Below, one piece after another: positions 1 to 11,200 of a stretch of DNA of 64,000 nucleotides. The DNA lies in the NCBI GenBank assembly GCA_963970005.1, contig CAXAMN010004158.1, positions 62,001-126,000 of the forward strand. Direction: 5' to 3'. This DNA is from Durusdinium trenchii (taxonomy: Eukaryota; Sar; Dinophyceae; Suessiales; Symbiodiniaceae). The position numbers and the translations under genes were made by a program. Position 1 is the stretch's first letter. Every line of letters begins with the position of its first letter. Under the pieces are notes generated by a model that was not told the origin of the DNA, ran no database searches, and saw nothing but the letters and a program-made list of their open reading frames with translations.

Positions 1-1404
1 GAGCCAGTCCCAACGGTCGTGTCTGGAGTGTTTGTATCCTTTGCTCCCTCAAAGAGGGGCCACCGCTTCCTAGTCCTTAAAAAGGGTCTTTGAAGTTGTA
101 TAATACATCTCGACTGATGCGGTATACTACCCAGATCCCTTTCCCAATCGGATCTTTTTTAGAGGGCAGTTGGGGCAGGTGACCTCGGTGATAATAGAAG
201 TGGATCTAGGCCAGTGGTTTCGGATAAAATATTGTTAACTTGTCAACCTCTACTTGCGACCCTCTTGAGGATATCAAGCGGTTAACTTGTCAACCTCTAC
301 TTGAACTGAAGAATCACTGACCGTCCTCAGTGGTTGCGGTTCTCCAGTTGGTGACCGTCCTTGAGATTGCCAAGGTCAGGTATTTGGAAGCTGATGCGAT
401 GATTGAATAATATCCCAGACGCTCCATGTATGGAATATATGCCGATCAGTTGGAGTGGTTTGGGGGTCAATCTAATGGAGTGCATGGGTATTGAATCCAT
501 TGACTCATCTCTGCCAGGTTTTCCCACCTTGAAGCTCTTCTCGAGCCCCACAGCAGCTGGCGAAGAGTTCCAGGGTGCTAGGCAAGAGACTGAACAATGA
601 CTGAAATCTGGTTTCGAAAGTGAGGATCAATCACAAGGTCATAGGGAATTTACCCTTTTGTCAATGAAACATTTTTTGTGGACGTGACTTGTAACACATG
701 GTGCACAACATTGCACAAGATTTGGTGATTATTTCATGCTGGAATCCAGCATCACAGCGAAAGCATCTCATTCCTAGCATTGCAAATCTACATCTGGTTG
801 GGATGCTTGGAAACCCAGTCCCAATCAGAAAGAAATGAATCTTTCCACAGGTCCCAACTTGCTATGTAAAGGATCTAGAGTGTCATATTGGAACAACCAG
901 AACTGTTTCGATGTTGTTTGATGTTGTTTGGGTTTCCAGGTGGAACAATCGATCAGATGTTGTCCACTTCTTTTGTCATTGGTCCACCCGCCGGTAGGTC
1001 TACCTGAGACTTTTGTGAAGCCACCATAAGCCACCAAAATCTGGGCGGATGTTTTTGAGGTCATTTTGGGATTCAGGGGGTGCTCATCCGCCAATTTTGC
1101 CTAGACTCGAAGGTGGGGCAGATCACCTGGCTGCCACAAAGAGGAAGACACATCTACCAAATGACATGGTCTATAAGCAGTTCAAAGACTGTCTACTGAA
1201 TCCAAAATCATATGTCGCTCTTGACCACGCAACAAACCAGCTACTTCCAAGGGGTCGCTACTACCAGAACACCCCCGGGCACAGCGTTTCCATTCGACTC
1301 CTGACCACGGACTTACACTCTTCCAGGATACGTCGACGGAGCCACCTGGTGCCTCTGTCCGTCCACCTCAAGGGTAGGGATCCATCCACCGGCGGTGCTC
1401 CCAG
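1..1404. other. Mostly non-coding stretch with one small element
   Basis: No exon here is secure. An open + frame from about 1150 to 1300 reads partly like protein but has no clear splice signals. A family A element copy sits at 414-492. Confidence 0.4.
414..492. repeat. Family A element, degraded copy
   Basis: It begins CCCAGACGCTCCATGTATGG and carries the internal block ATGCCGATCAGTTGG seen in the other family A copies (4284, 44510, 50368, 51969). The right end is eroded. Confidence 0.55.
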
Positions 1405-1604
1405 AGCTCGGTCGATGTCGAGCTTCGACGTCCGCGGAATGACGTCAGGTCTGCCTCCAGCATCCTCAAGTGGGTCGAGCAGCATGCACCGCAGCCCACC
1501 GGAGTGGTCGCCGACCGGGCATTGCAGGCGGGTCAGACGACTGGCAGTTCCTGCGGAGCCCTGCGTTGGACCAAGCAACCAAAAGATTGGCCGCAATTCG
1601 AAAG
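1405..1604 (+). CDS. Internal exon, unknown protein
   Basis: The frame starting AGC at 1405 stays open for 66 codons and includes ILKWVEQHAPQPTGVVADRA. The acceptor would be the CCAG at 1401-1404 and the donor AAAG|GTCAGG at 1604/1605. An overlapping frame is also open, from 1049, but reads as low-complexity serine/arginine. No family was recognised. Confidence 0.33.
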
Positions 1605-1977
1605 GTCAGGTTCTGGGGCTCACAAAATGGAAGGTGCTGAATTCTTGGAGTTCTTTTCCAGATCTGAAGGAGTTATATATATATAGAGAGCTGCTGGAAA
1701 GCCAGTTACAACCTGGTTCACCTTGCTTCCCCAGTGAATCCTGGCATCCGGAGGATCCATTTCCTTTCGCAAAATCACGCTTGTCAGAAAAGGGTGAACT
1801 AGCAGATGTCATGGTGGTTGGTGCCATTCATTGATTCTTCATGTGAGGTTCCCAAAACTCCACATTCCTGGGTACATGAACAGGAAGATATTTATTTTTG
1901 TGGATAGCACCTGTAGAGAGAGAGAGAGAGGGAGAGTCACTTCCCAAGCCAATCAAACTTCTATTAGCAGCACCTTG

Positions 1978-2375
1978 AATACTAGTATAGAATACCTTCT
2001 ATAGCTACTAGTACTAATGCCCTTGTTACTAGTAACAATGCCCTTGCTACTAGTAGCTTCTAGCTACTACTAGTAAGGCACCTTATTAAGGGCAGGAGAG
2101 GTGAAGGGGTAGCTGAGCCGAGCTGCAGCCCATGGGACATTTGGAGCCAGGCAGTTCAGGCCTGCGTCGGTCCGCAGCTCTGGATGGCTTCTTCCCTATG
2201 CGGACCAGCCACTCGGATTCCCTATGCGGACCTGCTTGGACCACTTTGAAAAGAGTAGCTTCTTGCTAGTAGCGATGCACCTGTTTCTAGTGGCGATGAC
2301 TTTACTAGAAGCTTCTTGCTACCAGTAATTCACTTGTTACTGGTAGCGATGCACTTGTTACTAGTAGCAAGAAGC
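1978..2375. repeat. ACTAGTAG / TTACTAGTAGC repeat cluster
   Basis: Irregular repeats built from ACTAGTA and CTACTAGTA, such as TTGCTACTAGTAGCTTCT, are broken in the middle by unrelated GC-rich sequence (about 2100-2250). A second cluster of the same kind lies at 53187-53345. The units are self-complementary and can fold. Confidence 0.75.
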
Positions 2376-2424
2376 TACTAACAGCAGGAAAAGATAACAA
2401 ATGTGCTCATTGAATATGATTGGG

Positions 2425-2515
2425 TCTCAGTTTGTACCTCAGAGTTCATGGGTACAGGGTACGAACGGTACGACCTGTTTTCGCTTCGGGTCATGTCCCA
2501 TGTTCTAGAGTGAGT
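2425..2515. repeat. Family E element copy
   Basis: Carries the hallmark GGGTCTCAGTTTGTACCTC at one end and CGGGTCATGTCCCATGTTCT at the other, as in the copy at 14989-15070. It lies in non-coding DNA. Confidence 0.55.
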
Positions 2516-2836
2516 ACGACCGAAGTCTGCTTTTGGTGACCCCATCCAATCCCAAAACACTCCCGGTCACCGAGTCTGTGCCCCTCGACCATCGCCCGGG
2601 TGGAAAACGGCTGTGAAACGGGCAGCGTTTCGGCAGCGCGCCGTTCGGCACCGCCGTTCGGCACCGCCGTTCGGCACCGTGGCATCCCACCAAAACGGTT
2701 TCAAGGAGTCAACGACCTGAAGTCCTAAGGAGTCGGCTCATCCAGCTTTTCAAAGCGTTTTTAATAAGCATCATCCGGAGGCAACCTTTTTTCTGTCACC
2801 TGTGGGCAGACTGGAAGAACGAACCAAACGAATTCT

Positions 2837-2945
2837 TCCAGGACCTGAGCCGTTCGTGTCCTTGAAGTCTGAGAATGAGGTCACTGAGTCCCCAAAGAGG
2901 TCACAAGCCCAGAGACTCCAGTTTAGGTCACTGACGGTCCAGGTC
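2837..2945. repeat. Family B element copy
   Basis: Bounded by TCCAGGACCT and ACGGTCCAGGT, with internal GAGGTCACTGAGTC and AGAGGTCACAAG blocks typical of family B (compare 17804 and 43825). The ends form imperfect inverted repeats. Confidence 0.55.
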
Positions 2946-4283
2946 ATTTGTCGGCATTCGATCTTCCGCAGTCTCTTGGAATGGTTGACCAATAGATCAC
3001 CGTGCGGCAATGAAAAACCAAGTGGGAAGATTAGACTAAAAAAAAAAAAAACACACGCTGTGGACATGAAGAGTGGGGCTCAGAGGATCTCTGGAGCTCT
3101 TCTTGACATGCAATCTCTTGGTGCTTGAGTCTGTTTTCGGATGTTTTCGGCAGGTGACCTCGATGGCAATGTGCTTCTCATGCATGTGTTTCAAGTGTCA
3201 ATGTGTTGTTTTCCCAGGTGAAGAAGGGGTCAACATTTTGGCGAGGTTCAGGTCGTAGGTCAATCACTCCTTGCTTTGATCCGGTCACTCGTAGTGTTGC
3301 CAAGGTGCTGCCACCACAGAGCAAGGCGCGGGACACACGGAAACCATGGGGCCACAGGTCTATATAGAGCCTCAGATAGCCTGAGTGACCTTAGGGACCG
3401 TGGACCGCCAAGCACCCGTAAGACGGCTTCCCTATCCAACAAGAGGTCAAACAGAGGCTTTACAAAAGTGAATGGGAATCCCCTCTCCCACAGGGGTGGA
3501 TGATCCAGCTTTGCATGCTCTTATCCTGGGCAACAGCACGAATGGTGTCAAGACCGCGTATGCCCAAATTCTTGGACATCCAAAAATGAATCATCGCATT
3601 TCAAGTCACATCTGATGAAAGGCATACCAGCTTTCCCGCTGTGACACCGTTCTTTTCCCCGTTCGTTCCGGTTCGGTCCATTTGACCTCTGAGGCCAGCT
3701 TCCTCTAAGCCAGCGGCTGGCTCGGTGGTGTGCGAACAGCAGCCCGAGCATGGGGGAACGGCGGCGGGGAGCCGAGCGGGAATCCTCCGCCAGGCTCTGA
3801 CAGCCGGACTTGTCAATGTCGGCGCAGCGAGCGAAGCCGGAAGATGGAAGATGAGATAGAAGATGATAGCATGGTTGTAGATTTCGAGTGGGAAAGCTTA
3901 TCAGCCCATAGGATTCTAAACTCTGCATTGTGCATACCAGCAGTTCCATGGCATGATTTGGAGTCGCATGGCAAGATGTGACGGGCACCCTGGAAACCCA
4001 CCAAGAGGCACCCAACTCCATGGAACTTCTATAATGTAATGAACATGGGTTTTGATGCAGAAGAATGCGGAAACAGCCACCAAACTTTCGCTCAAAGGAG
4101 ATAACGGGTGACTCAACCCACCACCCATCACCACCCTTTAGCATTGTTTTGTGAATCATGTTCTTCACTCAGCTGGCTTCGGTGTCCTTGACCAGCTCAC
4201 CTTGACTGGTCCTTCAGCTGCTCTCAGTGTGGAGCATGCGCCCCACATGTGGTTTATCGGCCAAAAGGGGAGCAAGAAGCTAC

Positions 4284-4403
4284 CCCAGACACGACCCATG
4301 GGACTGCCATGGACGCCTTCAAAACGGGCGTTCGGGGTGGTTGACTGGGGGTCTATCTGGGGCGGCCAGTCCTATGGCAGTCCCATGGATCGTCGTGTCT
4401 GGG
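4284..4403. mobile_element. Family A miniature inverted-repeat element
   Basis: About 120 bp with matching ends: CCCAGACACGA on the left and TCGTGTCTGGG on the right, an 11-bp perfect terminal inverted repeat. The inside contains GGGGTGGTTGACTGGGGGTC and GGCAGTCCCATGGA, shared with other copies. It has no coding capacity, so if mobile it depends on an enzyme from elsewhere. Confidence 0.75.
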
Positions 4404-5061
4404 TATGAAATGGGCTCCTGGCCTTGGTCTTCACAGAGGTCCTTTGGCCCGGACAACTGCAGCAGGGCGGGGCTCCGGGCTGCTCCAGAAGAGCGGTCCA
4501 CAAACCCTCCATGGTGTCAGGGACCTTTTTGGGAGTTTCTGTTCAGTGGCCTTTTGAGATCTTTTCAGGGACTATATGCAATCTATATGCGATGTGACCG
4601 AAAATCCTCGGATCTAGGATCTCGACACCTGTTTTCACGTCCTGGCCAACAGTCGAGTGGTCGTGTTTGCGTGTCTTTTTGTGACAATCCCATTCCATCC
4701 CCAAGACTCCATTGTATGTAACGCACGCAAAGACCCCAGAATACTTATTGCCGCCTGTGAACCAAAGTACTCGTTAAACTTGAGTGTTTGCAATTCATTC
4801 ATATGAACGTACTTGACTTTAAAAGATCGTACTTTACTTGTCTATAAGCACCTCTATGTCGACATTATATATCAACAACCAGCATTGGAGGTGGCTCACT
4901 GGAAAACCATTTGGTCTGGTTGATTCAAGGCTTGTGTTATCTGAAAACCATGAATTTGGTTTGCATATATATGTTGCTTCAAGGGACACATCAACTCATG
5001 AAGGGCAAAGTACTGTGAAGGGAGTACGCTGAGGGATTCTTCAGGTCCCTTTTTCTTGCAG

Positions 5062-5289
5062 GATTTTCAAATCCAGCCAGCTGGCTCCGTAAGACCCAGC
5101 CTTGAAACATCCTCGGTGAACAGAAGCGGCCCTTCATCGCAGCGGGGCTTCAGGCGGTCGTGTTTGGGACATGATGCCCCAAAGATGCACCACCCGAAAG
5201 AGTCCGTTCTGGAAGACCAGTTTCCTGTACAAGCAGGGAGTGGCTCGCAGAAGCCAGGAAGCCAACCAGCAACAAGATCTGGATCATAG
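5062..5289 (+). CDS. Exon, possibly terminal, unknown protein
   Basis: A strong acceptor (CCCTTTTTCTTGCAG, ending 5061) is followed by a phase-0 open frame of 75 codons, DFQIQPAGSVRPSLETSSVN onward, to TGA at 5287-5289. The sequence is polar and rich in Ser, Gly and Gln with no recognised motif. An internal donor (for example GTACAAG near 5226) could end the exon earlier. Confidence 0.42.
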   Translation, partial: DFQIQPAGSVRPSLETSSVNRSGPSSQRGFRRSCLGHDAPKMHHPKESVLEDQFPVQAGSGSQKPGSQPATRSGS

Positions 5290-6174
5290 GATCTCAGGCA
5301 AGATCATGTTGGAACAGGACATCTCCTCCAAAATATGGCATCTATATAATAGGCCACTTGATTCCAAATCGTACATCCATGTGGATCCCTTTTTTCTTCA
5401 CGATATTCGTGGTCGTCGTCCGCGCCGGAGCGATGGTAGATGAAGCGTGCGGCTCGAAAGTGATTCCAGGCTTTGCATATTAACTTTTTCATTTGGCTAT
5501 TTGGATACCTTTCAAAAATAGAGGGGTGGCTCATGTGCCAACACTGCTGAACTGGATGATGAGGATGATGGTGCCTTCTGGCATGTTAGGGGGAGGGCGT
5601 CACTGAACATGACCATGATATATGTCATGGCCACCCTGGCTTTGACATGTCAGGATGACATGAAGAACCATGCACAATTTCGAAGACCAATTGCAATAAT
5701 GGTCTAGATCTCAAAGGTTCAAACTGTCGCAGGTGGACCATGCACCTTTCGAAGGTCCGATTTGACCAAAATGCATGCACTATCAACGTGCATACCGATA
5801 GCGGCACTAGAAGCCCTGCAACACTTCCCATCGATCGACTTTGCGCCATGCCGGGCTCGAAGCCCCGTGACACCGTGGTGGAAGTTCTTCAGGCTTGGTT
5901 GTTAAAATTTTGGACTCATGGGGACGGGCGGAGTGGATTTTACCGCGCTATTGCCCAGTGTACTCCCTTCACGGTGCTTTGCCCTTCATGGCTCATTGAC
6001 ACCCATCGACGACCATCGACCCCCAGTGATGCCCAGTTTGGACTCATGGGCAGAGTGGAGCGGATTCGGTGGGCTTAGCTATCTTTTGAGGGTCCCGTTG
6101 CATAGATCTGATGAGGTGCTGTACACATATAGTCAACATTGACAAGTTTACCGAGTACTTTGGTTCACATGCAG
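5290..6174. other. Non-coding stretch, nothing recognised
   Basis: Several short open frames occur, but none has matching splice signals or protein-like composition. Probably intron or intergenic DNA. Confidence 0.35.
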
Positions 6175-6426
6175 GATCCTCGATATTGTTTTCGATCGAT
6201 TCCAAGTACTAGCCTGCAACACCTGGACAGGAGTTCTACAAAGAACGACCTGCTCATGGTGGGAAGTACATCCGGGTTAAACGGCTATGCAAGCAAGCTG
6301 GTCTACAAGATGATGCGTGATCTGGAGAGGAAGCATGCATCTAGGTCAGACATGATTGACCTGGAATCGATCAATCACATGATTAAGGGTCATGGCACCT
6401 GGGTTGCCCAGAACTTACCCATGCAG
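6175..6426 (+). CDS. Exon 1 of a three-exon set, unknown protein
   Basis: Acceptor TGGTTCACATGCAG ends at 6174 and donor ATGCAG|GTAGGC is at 6426/6427. The 84-codon frame (phase 0 to 0) includes SGLNGYASKLVYKMMRDLER and a basic, helical-looking middle. Phase and spacing fit the next exon at 6966. I do not recognise the family. Good splice sites at both ends and even codon usage make a real exon likely. Confidence 0.55.
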
Positions 6427-6965
6427 GTAGGCTAGTAGGTTGGCCATGTTGTGAAGCCCCCTGCAAGCCCCATCTGCAGCGACTCCCAAACTGGTCCGAC
6501 GCTTGGGACGGGTGGTGGATAGTGGATGGGACCATGGATGGGCCACTCATTCTAGCTAGCCTCCAACAGGCTTCTATAGTAGACTGGAACATGGACCATT
6601 TCTTCGAATTGGAAAGCCCAACAGCCAGGAATTAATAGTACGTGGAGCATCACGTGAATAAATGGAAACACACAGCAGGTTAAGCTCCTTGAAGCCATGC
6701 CCCCAACAAGTTGGACAACTTGAGAGGGTCAGGGGCATTTCCAACTCACTTGAGGTCTCGACATAGATCTAGTTTCTGTTGGAGGCTTGCGCCACAGTCT
6801 CCAGTCATCGGGGCAGATGAATTAAAATTGGTGTCCATATATGATGTTTGTCCGCTAATTCATCCATGTCATCGGCATTGTTGATCCCAATCCACCCTGG
6901 ACTCGAACATGAACAGTCTCCCAGAATTGTTTACATCCAGCTGCCATGAATTCTAAAATTTTCAG

Positions 6966-7041
6966 AAGCTGGACAAGAGCGGACTTCTTCTTCAAATCAC
7001 TAAGGACTTCTGTTTATGGGCTGCTCAGGACTACTGCACAG
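6966..7041 (+). CDS. Exon 2 of the three-exon set
   Basis: The acceptor is CTAAAATTTTCAG, ending 6965. The frame reads KLDKSGLLLQITKDFCLWAA and is open for 25 codons, ending phase 1 at a GC donor (ACAG|GCCAG). An in-frame TGA appears soon after the proposed donor, which supports the exon ending here. It starts in phase 0, as left by the exon at 6175-6426. Confidence 0.48.
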
Positions 7042-7209
7042 GCCAGATCGATTCATGATGCTGGGATGGCCTTTTCCAATGTGCATCTCAAATTGACACG
7101 GCTGGCTCAGAGGCCAGCCTCAGGGATTCAATCCAACCTGGGATTCCACCTGGTCAGCAGGGTTTTCACCTGCAGGTGTTGGGGAAATTTGCAGTTCTTT
7201 TTGTAGCAG

Positions 7210-7379
7210 GATTTTCACCTGGTCCCTGGATTGCTTCTACCATGTTCCACAGACAGACTGCGGCTAGGCAGAACCGCATTGCATGGCTTTTGAAGCCGAA
7301 GCTGCACATGTTCAAGCATATGCTCAAGCGATGGTTGCGGTGGCGACTCTTAGCTGCCGTTCATATCACAATCACATAG
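7210..7379 (+). CDS. Terminal exon of the three-exon set
   Basis: Acceptor CTTTTTGTAGCAG ends at 7209. The exon starts with the two bases needed to complete the phase-1 codon of exon 2 and runs to TAG at 7377-7379. It encodes RQNRIAWLLKPKLHMFKHML, a W-x-x-K-P-K-x-H pattern that I associate, from memory and weakly, with an uncharacterised dinoflagellate-expanded protein family. The C-terminus is strongly basic and hydrophobic. Confidence 0.5.
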
Positions 7380-8485
7380 GGGTCCAACCAGACTAGTCTA
7401 TGCTAGGATCTAGTACAGGTCAATGACCTCATTTTACTGGATGTGGTCATAGTAAATGGGTCTTTGGACTTGAGATCATTTGGCAATTTTTCAGCCAAGG
7501 ACACAACACCAGACATTGGGCATGCTTGTTGGAGGATAGCGTCGGCTACTTGGCTCAAAATATAGCAGAGCTACGATGCATGTGCAGTGTACTACGTGTT
7601 CACGTGTGGTGCACTTTATGTAAGGTCGAAAGTTGCAAAAAAAATAAGAAACGTGTGCGGAGGACCAAGTTGTTTGTGTGAAAAGTGCAGTCAACAGGCA
7701 TAGAGTTTGCAGTTGGATTGTCATCATGTCGCAGGATTGACATGGTGGCTGCGTGGAAGCGATGATCGGAGCAATGCTTAAGAAAAAGTGCTTGGAGAGC
7801 GGGTGGGCAGAGTTAGGCAGTTTAAGTATTCCATATATACATGTACTAGTCAAACCAGTCTCCCGGGTCCGCAGGGTTATATATTATATATCTCATATGG
7901 TATTTATATTACTATAAGTATTCTCGGTGTCTTTGCGTGCGGTTTTGGTTTAACATGTTGAGAAAGCTCTTCCGGATCTTTCAGCTGCTGGCGGGGCTGG
8001 AACCTTCTCGCCCAGCTCAAGGAGCAGATGCGTTTTGGATCATGTAAAGCTTGGCTCAAGCAGAAGACCCCCGAAACTACGCGAGGGGTCTGGGAAAGAA
8101 ACAAGAACCTGGCAGGTTGATGAACCAATGTATGTTGTGATGTACAAGCCAGCTGATCCAAACAAGTAGATCACAGAATGAAGGAATCAACTAACAAGTA
8201 ACCATCACGCCCCAAAGCTTTGCCCCAGAAGCAGACATTCATACAGGCATGATCGGACGTTCCAATATGTTGTCATTCCCTTGTCATATCATCATAGAAC
8301 TTTGGGTGGCGCAAGGCAGGCCCCTATGGAGGCTTTTGCAGACCTCCCCTCCAGCCCCTCAGTTTCCTTTCTGGTCACATCACACGAATACCCTTCACTT
8401 CCCACGTCGTCAGATCCCCCATATTGGGGCCTTCAACCCAAACCCAGGTGGCCACTCTACACTAGGACCCTGCAGCTTTTCTCAG
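7380..8485. other. Non-coding gap
   Basis: AT-rich around 7860-7920 (TATATATTATATATC). A short + frame from ATG 7953 (MLRKLFRIFQLLAG) is protein-like but only 30 codons and unsupported by splice signals. A longer minus-strand frame at 7904-8161 has no supporting signal. Confidence 0.35.
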
Positions 8486-8641
8486 GAGACCCTTTCAATC
8501 ACTGATGACGCTGCGTTAAAACATCTTCTTCCGCGCCGAACTGCGCGCCGGGGCGCCTTCTCCTCTCGGCCGAGAACTGCCCAGCATGATGAAAACGTTG
8601 CGTCCGGGGCCCCTTTGTGTCGTTTCTTCGTGGTTTTGTGA
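8486..8641 (+). CDS. Possible exon, unknown protein
   Basis: Acceptor CTGCAGCTTTTCTCAG ends at 8485 and a phase-0 frame (ETLSITDDAALKHLLPRRTA) runs to TGA at 8639-8641. The donor is not identified, so the 3' end is uncertain. The second half is Arg/Ala-rich and may be intron. Confidence 0.33.
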   Translation, partial: ETLSITDDAALKHLLPRRTARRGAFSSRPRTAQHDENVASGAPLCRFFVVL

Positions 8642-8657
8642 TGTTCTAGGAGTCTAG

Positions 8658-8803
8658 GGACGGAGCCAAGAGATGGATATGCAGAAGAACAGATTCCAAT
8701 TTGGGATGGTTCGTTGTTTTGGAGATGGTACGAACTTCTCAGCACAGCCGCCAGTTCAGAAGAGCTGGACCTTCTCAGGAAGTATCATCAAGTACTTCAA
8801 ACT
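8658..8803 (+). CDS. Exon, unknown protein with WRWY segment
   Basis: The frame has no ATG but is plainly protein-like: IPIWDGSLFWRWYELLSTAA, then a helical stretch EELDLLRKYHQVLQT. It starts in phase 1 after GTCTAG (8657) and ends phase 0 at ACT|GTTTCA (8803). The next exon (8874) starts in phase 0. The start is the weaker of the two ends; an alternative acceptor is ATATGCAG at about 8680. Confidence 0.45.
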
Positions 8804-8873
8804 GTTTCAAATCTCCTACCCACGTGATTTGGTTCAAGTCGTGGTGTTAAGGTCTGGGTGTCTCTTCCTCCAG

Positions 8874-8978
8874 GTGCGTGACCCTTCGAAACCAGTTTTG
8901 TGCGTCTATGGGTCTACCCTGAGAGTCTGGTACATGACACAGTCTACCCAGTGGCTAGTGGTTGACTATGACTCCCAG
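8874..8978 (+). CDS. Exon following 8658-8803
   Basis: A TCTCTTCCTCCAG acceptor ends at 8873 and the CCCAG|GTGGGG donor is at 8978/8979, so this is a 35-codon phase 0 to 0 exon. It encodes PVLCVYGSTLRVWYMTQSTQ, a beta-strand-like hydrophobic pattern. Neighbouring exons on both sides join in phase. No family recognised. Confidence 0.42.
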
Positions 8979-9114
8979 GTGGGGTAGCATGATGTAAAGC
9001 GAATCATTTGGAAATTCTATTGAACTTGTACCGTGTATATGTATATCTTAATTAAGTTACCTTTAAAAGATCTCAGTCTTTCCACTGCCTTTTCCCTCCC
9101 TTTCTCTCCGCCAG

Positions 9115-9231
9115 GCAAAAAGAGCCGCCTCCGGGCCTCCGCCTCCATGGCTCGAGCCTCTGCGTCCCGTCAACCGCGGAATCGGAATCAGGAAATCAAC
9201 GACGGAAACATGCGCGGAATCAGGACATGCA
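9115..9231 (+). CDS. Exon following 8874-8978
   Basis: One of the best acceptors in the window (TTTCCCTCCCTTTCTCTCCG then CCAG, ending 9114). The 39-codon frame (phase 0 to 0) reads AKRAASGPPPPWLEPLRPVN. The donor is GCA|GTTACTATTT, and a family C element begins 13 bases into the intron. The reading frame remains open into the element, so the donor choice rests on the GTTACTATTT motif, which recurs at 53160. Confidence 0.5.
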
Positions 9232-9243
9232 GTTACTATTTGT

Positions 9244-9338
9244 AGGGATCCAGTCGTACCTTCTCAGAAGGTGATTGGAGACAGTGTGATGATATGTGAT
9301 GTAGGTTTGCCTTCTCAGAGAGTATGCGGATCCCTAGG
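9244..9338. mobile_element. Family C miniature element
   Basis: Bounded by AGGGATCC on the left and GGATCCCTAGGG on the right, with inner CCTTCTCAGAAGGTGA and CCTTCTCAGAGAGT blocks. The ends are inverted repeats. It lies directly behind the donor of the exon at 9115-9231. Confidence 0.65.
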
Positions 9339-9938
9339 GTATATAGAAATTAATAGCAGCTATCATGCATTGTTACATATATAGATACTACAGGTGAACC
9401 CCCCTGTCAGAGAACCATCCCGGCTCGGGACAAATGGTCTGGAGATCCCCCCCACTACGACCATAGTGCAGGGAACCCATCTCCAGCCAGAGGAGACCCA
9501 CATAGATCCAGCCGTTGTTTGGGCGAGGAAACTAGCATGCTAGCATGTGGGGGCGTCACTGATGGGTTCACAGTCGGATGGCAGATGGCGATGTGAACGT
9601 TATGGAAAACACGGGCCCTGCGCGAACGAACTAATGGCGCGCCGTCAATTCGATCAGTGTTGACCTGGTGTTGTAGGAAATTCAGTAAAACTAAAGGTTA
9701 TGGTACGGTAAAACATTGTAAAACCCTTTAAATCGCTGAATCTCTGGCCTAAAGTCAAAAGTGGCCCCCAAAGGCCACGTTTTCCGACAAGGGGATGGCA
9801 TCGATGAGTTGTGAGTGATATGTTTGTTCTCCGCTACCCAAGAAAGTCCATTGCTCCCAACAAAGTGTGATGGCAAGAAGATCAAGAAGCAAACAAGTGA
9901 AGTTTCCCTAAACATCCAGGAGCCAAATCAGTGCGAGC

Positions 9939-9994
9939 GCTTCTTCAAGGAAGCTCCCCCAAGCCCTCAGGCGGGGGAGCTTCCTTGAAGAAGC
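9939..9994. repeat. Perfect 22-bp hairpin
   Basis: Left arm 9939-9960 (GCTTCTTCAAGGAAGCTCCC plus CC) and right arm 9973-9994 are exact reverse complements, with a 12-base loop AAGCCCTCAGGC. It matches none of the element families. A transcript would form a very stable stem, and function is unknown. Confidence 0.9.
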
Positions 9995-10695
9995 CTATCC
10001 TGCGTCCTAGCTAGGAGCTTCCATTGAACTACGTCCCTTATTATTCGAATTAAGTAGGCGCCTACTGAATGAAGGACCCAACCAAGTGTGATCTTTAAAT
10101 CCGGAGATCCTTCCCTCTCATCAGGCCATTCCTGAGTTCATCGTGGGCGGCGAGTACGAACACGTGCGGCGAACCCGCCGACCGAACCCGACCGAACACC
10201 ACGAGAGAGTCACCGAGCGCCGAGAGTCGGAAGTTGATGATGAGCTAAACACATGGAGATGAGACACACACGCCATGTGTAGAGATGGCATGCCCACAGC
10301 TTGGTTCGTGATACATGTATATACAACTTCATCGAACTATATCGAATTATAGCTTTATTGTAGCGACTCCCAAAGACTGCGGAGTGCAGGCTGCACCCGG
10401 TCCGCCACGAATGCACCCGTCTCGCGTCGTCGCGGGTGCCGTGGTGAGACGTTGGCCGCTCCAGGTGGACACGGAGCGTGACGGCCCGATGATCCCCAGA
10501 GCTGCCGTGGATGCCCGGGGCGGAGTCCGGTGGGAACGCCGCGGTGTTCTGCAACGCGCGAGTGGGGTGGGAGAGGAAAGTGGCAGTTGGGGAGAGGTCT
10601 GGACCCATTTAGAAAGGGTGAGCCTTCAGCGATCTTCTCAGATCTTGACAATGAAAGGCAACAGGCTTATAGTTTGGTTTTCTCACTCCAAGCAG

Positions 10696-10773
10696 GTTCT
10701 TGTTCAAAAGGAACATTGACGAATTCTTTAGTGTAGTTTGGAGGTGGTATGGAGATCCAGCCAATTGGAGCAG
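10696..10773 (+). CDS. Possible exon with VVWRWY segment
   Basis: Acceptor TTTTCTCACTCCAAGCAG ends at 10695. The frame reads FLFKRNIDEFFSVVWRWYGD and ends at a GC donor (AGCAG|GCCAG). A second open frame, starting ATG 10749 (MEIQPIGAGQFRFERILGKR), overlaps and is longer, so the frame choice is not settled. The WRWY similarity to the exon at 8658-8803 favours this one slightly. Confidence 0.3.
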
Positions 10774-11200
10774 GCCAGTTCCGTTTTGAACGAATACTAG
10801 GCAAAAGATTTCATGCACCGTTTGGAGACCAGACCAGAACAGCTGAAGACCAGGCCAAAAGCATTGTTGCTCAGTCTTTAGCAGGCTCCTCCTCACGCAG
10901 CTCGGACGCCACGCGTTGGTGTTTGTTTGGCAGCTCTGAGGTCCGGAATCTGGCCTACCACTTGCCTGGGAAGGGGCATGTAGCAAGCTCAGAGTTGTTG
11001 CCATCCGCATGGCGCCACATTGGTCCGGTCGTGCCGGTCCGGTCCGTGCGTTCCCCGCGTCACGGCGATCCGTTGGGATTTCCTCACACACATGTGTGCC
11101 ACGATGCGTCTTAGGACACGATCCATAACGATCCGGACCATTCCCCACTAGTTACCATGACCCAAAAACTCTCGGTCCGGAGCTTTCGCAGGTTTCGCAG

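Larger units (their letters stand above)
1605..5061. other. Intronic or intergenic stretch rich in repeats
   Basis: Holds the ACTAGTAG cluster (1978-2375), copies of element families E, B and A, GA and A homopolymer tracts, and GC-rich islands. A possible acceptor before AGGTCCTTTGGCCCGG at about 4435 is followed by an open frame, but no donor or family supports an exon. Confidence 0.4.

Noticed and set aside
1049-1834. 261-codon + open frame
   Set aside because: A competing frame (1405-1604) has better protein character and splice sites, and much of the long frame is Ser/Arg low-complexity from GC-rich DNA.
10609-11148. 179-codon minus-strand frame
   Set aside because: Overlaps two better + candidates (10696, 10749) and has no recognised motif.
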